Below, piece after piece: positions 12,298 to 19,981 of a stretch of DNA of 32,500 bases; position 1 is the stretch's first letter; each line of letters starts with the position of its first letter. Origin of the DNA: DATEAX01 sp035288145 (GTDB lineage: Bacteria; Patescibacteriota; UBA1384; UBA12157; JAENIV01); the NCBI GenBank assembly GCA_035288145.1, contig DATEAX010000041.1:1-32500 (forward strand), read 5' to 3'. The notes beneath the pieces were generated by a model, which was not told where the DNA came from, made no database searches, and saw only the letters and a list, made by a program, of their open reading frames with translations. Made by a program: the position numbers and the translations under genes.

Positions 12298-13698
12298 GTG
12301 AAAAGATCCGAGCTTTTTTTTACATTTTTTCAAATCCCGGTTGATTTGGCCATGGTGGTGCTTTCTTTTGTCGTGGCTTATTGGCTTCGGACATTTTTCG
12401 AATTTGTGCCCGTGATATACGTTGAGCCATTAATGGGATACTTGAAGTTTGTTGTCATTACCTTGCCGATTTGGTTTTCAGTTTTTACTTTTGCCGGTCT
12501 TTATACCCTCAAAACCCGGTACGGACGGCTGGAGGAATTTGGAAAAATTTTTGTCGCAGTTTCGGCGGCAGTCGCCATTTTGCTAGCTTGGTTGTTTTTA
12601 TCAAGAACCTTTTTCTTTTCCCGGCTGATTATTATATACGTTTGGTTTATTGCAATCGCGATGGTGACTTTGGGTCGGACCCTGATTCATTTTTTGCAAA
12701 GATTTCTCTATCGTTTTGGCATTGGCGTCCATCGGGTAATTATTTTGGGGGGCAACTCTTCCTCGCGGTTTATTATTGCGGAGATCAAGAAAAACCGGGG
12801 ATATTGTCTTAAAAAAATTATCGATGAAAACGCCATCGGCAAATTAGAAACGATAATTCAAAGAGCGCCAGCGGATGAGATTATTGTTGCTGACCCGCAT
12901 ATCGGTCCGGCGAAAATTTCTCAAGTATTGGAATTTTGTCGTTTTCATCAAATTGGTTTTAAAATGACCCCGGATTTATTTTTGGTTAGTTCATCCCATA
13001 TTGATATCAAAACTTTGGCCGGGGTGCCGATTATCGAATTTAAAAGAACTCCTCTTGACGGCTGGGGAAGAATTATCAAAAGATTAGTGGATTTTTTGGG
13101 CGCCTCCATCCTCTTGATTATTCTTTCGCCCGTCATGCTTTTAGTTGCTTTGGGCGTCAAATTAACTTCTCGGGGACCGATTCTTTTTCGGCAGGAGAGG
13201 GTGGGGTTTGAAAATAAGCCCTTTTGGTTTTTAAAATTTCGCTCAATGAAAGCCGAATATTGTGTCGGCGAAAATTATGGGGGTAAAAAGGCGGCGGAAA
13301 TTCTTAGGAAACTCAAAACCCGGGCCAATGAGGTTGATGGACCAGTTTTTAAAATTAAAAATGATCCGCGACTGACGCCATTTGGCCGGTTTATCCGAAA
13401 AACAAGCTTGGACGAATTCCCCCAATTTTTCAATGTTTTAAGAGGTCAGATGAGTTTAGTCGGCCCCCGGCCGCCTTTGCCAGAGGAAGTCGTCCGTTAC
13501 AATAAATTTCAGCGCCGCCGGCTGGGGGTCAAACCCGGCATTACCGGTTTGTGGCAAGTCTCCGGTCGCTCGGATATTTCTTTTGACGAATGGGTGAAGC
13601 TCGATGCGTTCTATATCGAACACTGGTCTTTGTGGTTGGATTTCCAGATAATCTTAAAGACGATTTGGGTGGTTATGAAGGGAAGAGGAGCGTATTAA
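12298..13698 (+). CDS. Polyprenyl-phosphate sugar-1-phosphate transferase (WbaP/EpsE type)
   Basis: 466 residues. Four to five N-terminal helices (about 10-125) lead to a short nucleotide-binding-like domain (HRVIILGGNSSSRF, about 143-156). A further helix (about 270-290) introduces the catalytic bacterial sugar transferase domain: FRQERVGFENKPFWFLKFRSMK, DPRLTPFGRFIRKTSLDEFPQ, then SLVGPRPPLPEEV and GVKPGITGLWQVSGRS. Such enzymes move hexose-1-phosphate from a UDP-sugar to undecaprenyl phosphate, the first step of surface polysaccharide synthesis, at the inner face of the membrane. GTG 12298 follows TTGAGGAAA. It heads a four-gene cluster. Confidence 0.92.
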   Translation: MKRSELFFTFFQIPVDLAMVVLSFVVAYWLRTFFEFVPVIYVEPLMGYLKFVVITLPIWFSVFTFAGLYTLKTRYGRLEEFGKIFVAVSAAVAILLAWLFLSRTFFFSRLIIIYVWFIAIAMVTLGRTLIHFLQRFLYRFGIGVHRVIILGGNSSSRFIIAEIKKNRGYCLKKIIDENAIGKLETIIQRAPADEIIVADPHIGPAKISQVLEFCRFHQIGFKMTPDLFLVSSSHIDIKTLAGVPIIEFKRTPLDGWGRIIKRLVDFLGASILLIILSPVMLLVALGVKLTSRGPILFRQERVGFENKPFWFLKFRSMKAEYCVGENYGGKKAAEILRKLKTRANEVDGPVFKIKNDPRLTPFGRFIRKTSLDEFPQFFNVLRGQMSLVGPRPPLPEEVVRYNKFQRRRLGVKPGITGLWQVSGRSDISFDEWVKLDAFYIEHWSLWLDFQIILKTIWVVMKGRGAY

Positions 13699-13716
13699 AG
13701 GAACTTAAAACGAAAA

Positions 13717-14859
13717 ATGAAAAATTCAAAAGGAATATTAAAAGACAGAAAGATCGCCATCATCGTTGAGGAGCTTACTCAATTAGGAGGCGCCGAAAGG
13801 CTCCTCGATTGTTTTTTGGAGCTTTTTCCCAAAGCGCCGGTTTTTACGATTGTTTGGGATAAAGTTAAAACCCTTCATCGCTACGATAAATTTGATGTTC
13901 GACCATCATTCATCCAAGAATTGCCGTTTGGGGTAAATCGCTACAAATGGTATCTAACCCTGATGCCGAAAGCGGTTGAGTCTCTCGATTTAAAAGATTT
14001 CGATATCGTATTATCGATCACCTCGGCTTTGGTCAAGGGCGTTAAAACCAATTCAAACCAGCTCCATATTTGTTACTGCAACACACCGACGCGCTGGCTT
14101 TGGACGGATAGCCAAAATTATTTAAAAACCGCCCCCATTCCGTTTTTTGCCCGGCCTTTAATGCCTACTATTATTAATGCGCTTAAAAAATGGGATATCA
14201 AAGCTTCAAAGCGACCGAATTATTTTATTGCCAATTCGGAAAATGTCAGAAAAAGAATTAAAAAATATTACCATCGCGATTCTTTTCCGATTTTTGTGCC
14301 GGTTGAGGCAAAAAAATTTAAACCGACAATCAAAAAAGGCGAGTATTATCTTATGGTTTCTCGTCTTGAGCCATACAAAAAGGTAGAAATGGTCATTGAA
14401 GCATTTAAGCGTCTGGATTTGCCGTTAAAAATTGTCGGTTTCGGGACCAAATTCGAAGAATTAAAAAAATCTGTACCCAAAAATATTAAACTGATTGGTC
14501 GTGTTTCCGATGAAAAATTAGCTAAGATATATCAAAGGTCAATTGCCACCATCTTTCCGCAAGAAGAAGACGCCGGGATTGTCCCTCTCGAGTCAATGGC
14601 CGCCGGTCGTCCGGTCATCGCCTTTGCCAAGGGCGGGGCGCTTGAAACGGTCGTTGAGGGGAAAACGGGCGTATTGTTCAAAGTGCAAACAGTCGGAGGG
14701 CTAATTAAGGCGATTAAAAAATTTCAAAATAGGAAATTTAATGCCAAAATTATTCGTCTTCATGCGCAAAAATTTGACAAAGAGCTTTTCAAAAAGAAAA
14801 TATTAATGTATATTGAAGATAAGTTAAAAATCCAAACCTCAAAAATATTTAATCTTTAA
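13717..14859 (+). CDS. Glycosyltransferase family 4
   Basis: 380 residues, GT-B fold. The N-terminal domain opens KIAIIVEELTQLGGAERLL, with the GGAE acceptor-side loop. The C-terminal donor domain shows MVSRLEPYKKVEMVIEAF, IGRVSDEKLAKIYQRS and the E-x7-E motif (E284 to E292, EDAGIVPLE) followed by AAGRPVIAFAKGGALETV. It probably adds a sugar to the lipid-linked residue made by the upstream transferase. 18 nt separate the two genes. Donor and linkage cannot be read. Confidence 0.9.
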   Translation: MKNSKGILKDRKIAIIVEELTQLGGAERLLDCFLELFPKAPVFTIVWDKVKTLHRYDKFDVRPSFIQELPFGVNRYKWYLTLMPKAVESLDLKDFDIVLSITSALVKGVKTNSNQLHICYCNTPTRWLWTDSQNYLKTAPIPFFARPLMPTIINALKKWDIKASKRPNYFIANSENVRKRIKKYYHRDSFPIFVPVEAKKFKPTIKKGEYYLMVSRLEPYKKVEMVIEAFKRLDLPLKIVGFGTKFEELKKSVPKNIKLIGRVSDEKLAKIYQRSIATIFPQEEDAGIVPLESMAAGRPVIAFAKGGALETVVEGKTGVLFKVQTVGGLIKAIKKFQNRKFNAKIIRLHAQKFDKELFKKKILMYIEDKLKIQTSKIFNL

Positions 14860-14882
14860 TTTTAGTCTATCATGGAGGTTTT

Positions 14883-15500
14883 ATGGAACTTCGGGAATAT
14901 TTCAAAATTATTGGCAAATATCGAACATTATTTTGGGCAGTGGTGATTTTAGCAACGCTACTGGCGTTTATTTTTACCAAACTTCAGTCTCAATCGTATC
15001 TTGCTTCATCAACGCTGACGGTCAACAAATCGTCGGTTTTGAAACAAACAGAGGTAGATTACTATGTTTTTGATAACTATTACAATGTTCAGTCCTCGGG
15101 GCTTTTTTCTCAAATTGTGACCTCGTGGTTTGAATCGCCGGCCGTCGTCAAGGAGATATACTCCAAGGCAGACATCGCTTTACCCGATGTCTCCCAAAGA
15201 AAATTATCCCGGACTTTTAAAGCCATTCGGATTGAACCGGCGACGATCCATGTCTCTTTGACGGGAAGCAATCGCGATGAAGCGGAAAAATTAATTAATG
15301 CCGCCGCTCTTGTGATGCAAGATAAAACTAATGAGCTTGGCAAGTCCGATAAAGAAAGCGTCTATGATATTGTTAAATTCACGCCTATCGTTTCCGAGAC
15401 AACGGCTGATTTGTGGCTTAATACTTTAATTGGTCTCATTGCCGGGTTAATCGGGGGGGTAATTCTGGCACTGGCCGTGGATTACTTTCGGAAAGGATAG
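14883..15500 (+). CDS. Wzz-type polysaccharide chain-length/export protein
   Basis: 205 residues with the Wzz layout: the N-terminal motif MELREYFKIIGKYR, helix 1 (about 14-31), a periplasmic-like domain (32-175) and helix 2 (about 178-198) with IGLIAGLIGGVILALAVDYF. There is no kinase domain. It would organise polymer length with the neighbouring transferases. A GGAGG site precedes ATG 14883. Confidence 0.82.
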   Translation: MELREYFKIIGKYRTLFWAVVILATLLAFIFTKLQSQSYLASSTLTVNKSSVLKQTEVDYYVFDNYYNVQSSGLFSQIVTSWFESPAVVKEIYSKADIALPDVSQRKLSRTFKAIRIEPATIHVSLTGSNRDEAEKLINAAALVMQDKTNELGKSDKESVYDIVKFTPIVSETTADLWLNTLIGLIAGLIGGVILALAVDYFRKG

Positions 15501-15517
15501 TCGTCAAAGGCGGGACA

Positions 15518-16885
15518 ATGTCCTTTTGGCAGGGTCTCTTTCGAAAAAAGGCAGTCGATATTAAACGACCGAAGAAATTTTTTGACGGCATTTTTTTTCA
15601 ACAAAAGGTTCGGCGGAAATCCGGAAAAAGCACAAGAAAATGGATTGGGCAATCTTTTGTTCTGACAATATTTTTGATAATTTTTATCGCTCTGGGTTTA
15701 CGCTATCTTTTGCCTGCGATTGAGGCGGCCGGTCTTTTCCGAGACGGCCGATATCTGATTTTATTTCAGAATAATTCAGAAATTAGATCCTCGGGCGGCT
15801 TTATCGGCTCTTATGCCGTCATCGAAATCAAAAATTTTGAGGCCCAAAATTTAGAGTTTAACACCAATATCTATGCTTTGGACCGGGCTTTTGCCAAAGA
15901 AAATTTTGTCGAACCGCCCGCGCCCCTTGAAAAAGTCCTTAAGGGGCAATCATGGGCTTTGCGCGACGCCAATTACGCCGCCTCATTTCCGGAAGCGGCC
16001 AGGGACATTACCCGATTCTATGGTGAGGAAACCGGCCAATCCATTGATGGAATTGTTGCCTTGAATGCTCAAGTGATGATTGAGCTCTTAAAGCTCACTG
16101 GTCCGATAAAAATGGCCAAGTATGATTTGACGATTAGCGCTGATAACTTCTATCGCGAGACCCAGTATCAGGTCGAAAAGGCATATTTCGAAAGTCCGGA
16201 GAATTGGGTTATAAACGAGCCAAAAACAATTCTTAAAGATCTTTACCCGGAAATTTTAAATCGGGCCCTGGAACATAAACTGTCTTTAGCCCGGCTTTTA
16301 AAAAAAGAGATTGATACCCGAGAAATTATTTTTTATTTTCAGGAACCTGAAAAACAGCAGGTTGTCCGTGAGCGTCAATGGGCGGGAGAGATTCCGGTAA
16401 ATATTTTAGGTGATTATCTATATATAAATAGTAACAGTTACTCTGGCAACAAATCATCGCTTTCAATCCGGGAGAATGTTGACTACCAACTGACTGATGA
16501 CTCTTCGGGCAATTATCGGCAGGCCGATCTTACGGTCAGCCGAGTCCATCTTGGCTCTTACGACTGGCCTGACGGCAAAAATACCGAGTGGGTGAGGATT
16601 TTTACGCCGGGGAACACAAAGTTTCAGGAAGCCAAACTTAACGAGAAAGATGTCAGTTCGGAAATTGAGGTGGGCACTGATTCGGGGAAAAATTATTTCG
16701 GCGTTGAGATCACTACCGAACCGGGGCAGGTAAATATTTTAAAGATTTCTTATCTTTTACCATTTGAGGAAGATTATCATCTTTTAGTTCAAAAACAGCC
16801 CGGGAGAACTCAAGACTCTTTATCTGTAGTCCTCAAAGGCAAAATGCTTTTTGATGGCGTCTTGGATCGTGATATAGAAATCTGA
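15518..16885 (+). CDS. DUF4012 protein
   Basis: 455 residues: a basic N-terminus, one membrane helix (about 47-70), then a large extracytoplasmic domain with the DUF4012 signature YLILFQNNSEIRSSGGFIGSYAVIEI (about 85-110). The C-terminal part looks beta-rich. It starts 17 nt after the Wzz gene. DUF4012 proteins recur in CPR and Gram-positive polysaccharide clusters; their role is unknown. No LytR-type catalytic arginines were recognised. Confidence 0.85.
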   Translation: MSFWQGLFRKKAVDIKRPKKFFDGIFFQQKVRRKSGKSTRKWIGQSFVLTIFLIIFIALGLRYLLPAIEAAGLFRDGRYLILFQNNSEIRSSGGFIGSYAVIEIKNFEAQNLEFNTNIYALDRAFAKENFVEPPAPLEKVLKGQSWALRDANYAASFPEAARDITRFYGEETGQSIDGIVALNAQVMIELLKLTGPIKMAKYDLTISADNFYRETQYQVEKAYFESPENWVINEPKTILKDLYPEILNRALEHKLSLARLLKKEIDTREIIFYFQEPEKQQVVRERQWAGEIPVNILGDYLYINSNSYSGNKSSLSIRENVDYQLTDDSSGNYRQADLTVSRVHLGSYDWPDGKNTEWVRIFTPGNTKFQEAKLNEKDVSSEIEVGTDSGKNYFGVEITTEPGQVNILKISYLLPFEEDYHLLVQKQPGRTQDSLSVVLKGKMLFDGVLDRDIEI

Positions 16886-16908
16886 AGGATTAATGTCAAG
16901 AAAAGATT

Positions 16909-16932
16909 TTTATCCTCTATTTCCGCTCCAGC
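16909..16932 (+). repeat. Left inverted repeat flanking the PaaX/Cas2-like gene
   Basis: TTTATCCTCT followed by ATTTCCGCTCCAGC. Its last 14 bases are the exact reverse complement of 17651-17664. Over 24 bases the two arms agree at 21. GAGGGATAAT at 16940-16949 can also fold back on this arm. Confidence 0.6.
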
Positions 16933-16970
16933 ATGAATGAGGGATAATCTTATTCTTATCATATAGCAGC

Positions 16971-17561
16971 ATGGATAAAATTAAGATACAAAAAACAGAA
17001 ATTGTTGCTCGGGAAATACTCTTGTATTTTGTGGATTTTTTTCGTTTTACTATTCCAATTTTTGATAAAGCAGGAGTGTATCGAATTCCCTTTAAGGAGT
17101 ATGACAAATTTCGGTTGAATGATAAAATTAAATTTAGTCACGAGATGCACCGGCTTAAAAGGGCCGGTGTAATTAAGAAATATATTGATGAAAAAGGGGA
17201 ATTTATTGAGCTCACTCCCAAGGGCCAGAAATGGGTAAAGAAATATTTTACAGAGCAGTTAGAAATCAAAATACCTCAAAAATGGGACAAAAAATGGCGT
17301 TTGGTTATTTTTGATATTCCGGATACGAAGAAGAAAGAGAGGGACATTTTAAGAGAAAAGTTAGAAAGGTTGGGATTTTTGAAACTTCAGGAAAGCGTTT
17401 ATGTTTTTCCTTTTGAGTGCAGTTTCGAGATCGAAGCGTTCAAGAAAATGTATATTATTGAACCTTATGTTCAATATATTTTAGCTGATAGAATTGAAAC
17501 GGAAATTAATTTGTTGGAGGAATTTTACGATTTGGGAGTATTAGATAAACATAATATCTGA
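16971..17561 (+). CDS. PaaX/Cas2-like winged-helix regulator
   Basis: 196 residues. The N-terminal half (about 1-85) looks like a winged helix: EIVAREILLYFVDFF, then KIKFSHEMHRLKRAGVIKKY and ELTPKGQKWVKKY. The C-terminal half has the Cas2-like ferredoxin fold of PaaX regulators: KKWRLVIFDIPDTKKKERDILR, then LGFLKLQESVYVFPFEC and a final EINLLEEFYDLG. The D of FDIP corresponds to the Cas2 metal-site Asp. Proteins of this type are common in CPR and are often labelled Cas2, yet no CRISPR array or other cas gene is present. It is a single-gene unit between long inverted repeats. A transcription regulator is most likely; a nuclease cannot be excluded. Confidence 0.75.
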   Translation: MDKIKIQKTEIVAREILLYFVDFFRFTIPIFDKAGVYRIPFKEYDKFRLNDKIKFSHEMHRLKRAGVIKKYIDEKGEFIELTPKGQKWVKKYFTEQLEIKIPQKWDKKWRLVIFDIPDTKKKERDILREKLERLGFLKLQESVYVFPFECSFEIEAFKKMYIIEPYVQYILADRIETEINLLEEFYDLGVLDKHNI

Positions 17562-17650
17562 AATAACGATTGAAATAAAAATATAACATCACGATTTAAC
17601 ACCAATTAACACCAAATGCCAAAATATCTCCGAAAATATCCCCTAAAACC

Positions 17651-17674
17651 GCTGGAGCGGAAATAAGGGATAAT
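17651..17674 (+). repeat. Right inverted repeat flanking the PaaX/Cas2-like gene
   Basis: GCTGGAGCGGAAAT then AAGGGATAAT, pairing with 16909-16932. The rest of the gap 17562-17730 holds only AT-rich sequence with a TAACACCAA direct repeat near 17597-17613. Confidence 0.6.
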
Positions 17675-17730
17675 TGAAGAGATCAAAACAAATAGAAGGT
17701 AAAGGTGAGGGTGGGGAGTATTTTTCAAGT

Positions 17731-17758
17731 TTTACATCGCAAGAAATTTTGATATACT
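17731..17758 (+). promoter_or_regulatory. Promoter of the gyrB-gyrA unit
   Basis: -35 TTTACA (17731-17736), 16 nt, -10 TATACT (17753-17758). The start near 17765 leaves a 55-nt leader. Confidence 0.6.
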
Positions 17759-17820
17759 ATAAATAAACAAGATAAAGGATTCATCCCTATTTTTAGTTAA
17801 TGGGCTAGAAGGTATTATTA

Positions 17821-19749
17821 GTGTCCGAAGCATCCGATTACACTGCCAAACACATCACCGTTTTAGAGGGTCTCGAGCCGGTCCGGCGCCGCCCGGCAAT
17901 GTATATTGGCGGCACCGGTATCGAAGGTCTCCACCATTTAATTTGGGAGGTGGTTGACAATGCCATTGACGAAGCCATGGCCGGTTTTTGTAATCGGATT
18001 ACGGTTGAACTTTTGCCGGAAGATAAAGTAAAAGTCACCGACAACGGTCGTGGCATCCCGGTGGATATCCACAAACAAACCAAGAAGAGCGCTCTCGAAA
18101 CAGTGATGACAACTTTGCATGCCGGCGGGAAATTTGGTCAAGGTCAGGCCTACAAAGTTTCCGGCGGTCTTCACGGCGTGGGCGTTTCCGTTGTTAACGC
18201 CTTGTCTGGCTGGCTTAAGGCCGAAGTTTATCGGGACGGGAAAACTTATGTACAAGAATACTCCCGCGGCAAGGCAACCGGTCCGGTGAAAAGCGTAGGG
18301 GAGACAGAAGAAAATGGCACGACAATTATTTTCCAGCCGGACAAAGAAATTTTTAAAACATCCGAATTTTCCTGGGAAACAGTTTTGGGTCATCTTCGTC
18401 AACAGGCCTATTTAACCAAAGCGGTGACGATTACAGTTTGTGATTATCGTAAATGCGAAACCGAAGCTCAAAGAGGGGTTGAAAATTGCTATACCTTCTA
18501 TTTTGAAGGTGGGATTTCTTCCTACGTTCGCCACATTAACAAATACAAAACTGCCTTAAACGAACCGCCCGCCTATTTCGAAAAAGAAATCGGCGGCATC
18601 AAAGTCGAAATCGGCTTGGCCTATACCGAAGATTTTAATGAGCATGTTTTTACTTTTGCCAACAATATCCACACCACCGAAGGCGGGACTCATTTGACAG
18701 GTTTTCGAGCGGCCATCACCCGGGCGATTAATGATTATGCCAAAAAAACCGAACTGATAAAGGGTGCCGAAGAAGTTCTTTCAGGGGAAGACACCCGCGA
18801 AGGTTTAACCGCAGTAATTTCCGTCAAACTTCCCGACCCTCAATTCGAAGGTCAGACCAAGGCCCGTTTGGGCAATCCGGAAGTCAAAAATATTGTCGAA
18901 CAAGCCACTTTGGAGGGTTTAGGTTTTTATCTTGAGGAAAATCCGGCTCAAGCCCGGAAAATTATTGAAAAGTGTTCTTTATCGCTTCGTGCTCGTCTGG
19001 CCGCCCGAGCCGCTCGGGAAACCGTCATCCGCAAAGGCGCTCTTGAAGGTATGACTTTGCCCGGAAAACTGGCGGATTGTTCTTCGCGCGATGCCCAAAA
19101 AACCGAACTTTACATTGTTGAGGGCGATTCCGCCAGCGGTTCAGCCAAGCAGGGCCGCGACCGCAATTTTCAGGCAATTTTACCCTTGCGCGGGAAAATT
19201 TTAAATGTGGAAAGGGCTCGACTTGATAAAATGTTAACCTCTGAAGAAATTAAAAATCTGATCATCGCTTTGGGAACGGGAATTGGCGAGACGCTGAATC
19301 TTGCAAAACTTCGATATCATCGAATTATTATTATGACTGACGCCGATGTTGACGGCAGCCATATCAGAACCCTTCTATTAACCCTCTTCTATCGTCATTT
19401 TCCAGACCTTATTAAAGCGGGCAATCTTTATATTGCCCAACCGCCGTTATATGCCGTTATGCGTGGCAAAGAAAAACTTTATGCCTATAACGATAAACAG
19501 AAGGAAGAGATTTTAAAGAAAGTTGGAGATAAATCATCGCTGCAGCGTTACAAGGGGTTGGGCGAAATGAATCCGGAACAACTTTGGGAAACGACGATGA
19601 ATCCGGAAAAGCGAACCTTGCTGGGGGTGACAATTCAGGATGGTCAGCGGGCCGATGAAATTTTTTCCATGCTTATGGGTGACGAGGTCGGTCCCCGTAA
19701 AAGATTTATCCAAACTCATGCCAAGAATGTTAAGAATTTGGATGTCTAA
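17821..19749 (+). CDS. gyrB: DNA gyrase subunit B
   Basis: 642 residues, full length for the short-type GyrB. It has the GHKL ATPase (VVDNAIDEAMAG with the catalytic-type Glu/Asp, VTDNGRGIPV, GGLHGVGVSVVNAL), the transducer with QTKARLGN, and the TOPRIM domain (TELYIVEGDSASGSAKQGRDR, then IIIMTDADVDGSHIRTLLLTL). The C-terminal part has RYKGLGEMNPEQLWETTM. GTG 17821 follows AGAAGG. With GyrA it introduces negative supercoils using ATP. It is the first gene of a three-gene unit. Confidence 0.97.
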   Translation: MSEASDYTAKHITVLEGLEPVRRRPAMYIGGTGIEGLHHLIWEVVDNAIDEAMAGFCNRITVELLPEDKVKVTDNGRGIPVDIHKQTKKSALETVMTTLHAGGKFGQGQAYKVSGGLHGVGVSVVNALSGWLKAEVYRDGKTYVQEYSRGKATGPVKSVGETEENGTTIIFQPDKEIFKTSEFSWETVLGHLRQQAYLTKAVTITVCDYRKCETEAQRGVENCYTFYFEGGISSYVRHINKYKTALNEPPAYFEKEIGGIKVEIGLAYTEDFNEHVFTFANNIHTTEGGTHLTGFRAAITRAINDYAKKTELIKGAEEVLSGEDTREGLTAVISVKLPDPQFEGQTKARLGNPEVKNIVEQATLEGLGFYLEENPAQARKIIEKCSLSLRARLAARAARETVIRKGALEGMTLPGKLADCSSRDAQKTELYIVEGDSASGSAKQGRDRNFQAILPLRGKILNVERARLDKMLTSEEIKNLIIALGTGIGETLNLAKLRYHRIIIMTDADVDGSHIRTLLLTLFYRHFPDLIKAGNLYIAQPPLYAVMRGKEKLYAYNDKQKEEILKKVGDKSSLQRYKGLGEMNPEQLWETTMNPEKRTLLGVTIQDGQRADEIFSMLMGDEVGPRKRFIQTHAKNVKNLDV

Positions 19750-19768
19750 AAAAATTAAAGAGAGGACG

Positions 19769-19981
19769 ATGTCTAAAAGGAAAACAATTGATAGCAAACG
19801 TGCCAGAGATCACGATCAGAAATTACAAAAACCCAACAGTTATTTAGAGACCCAAAAGTCCCATAAGGAATGGTACAATATTTCTGAAATGGGAAAACAA
19901 CGAGGGAAACCGCGGGCCGTGCCCAGAAATTTAAAGAAACCCGGCGGTGTCAAGAAGCATAGTTTGAGAAAGGAAAAATGA
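19769..19981 (+). CDS. Small basic protein encoded between gyrB and gyrA (70 aa)
   Basis: Starts MSKRKTIDSKRARDHDQKLQ and ends KKPGGVKKHSLRKEK. It is highly charged, strongly basic and without hydrophobic segments. GAGAGG lies before ATG 19769, and the TGA overlaps the gyrA ATG (ATGA), so gyrA translation is coupled to it. No domain is recognised. The position inside the gyrase unit suggests a nucleic-acid-binding or gyrase-associated role, but that is inference from place and charge only. Confidence 0.7.
   Translation: MSKRKTIDSKRARDHDQKLQKPNSYLETQKSHKEWYNISEMGKQRGKPRAVPRNLKKPGGVKKHSLRKEK

Noticed and set aside
16971..17561. CRISPR adaptation gene cas2 with an array
   Set aside because: There is no CRISPR repeat array or other cas gene in the window, and the protein has an N-terminal winged helix typical of PaaX-like regulators.
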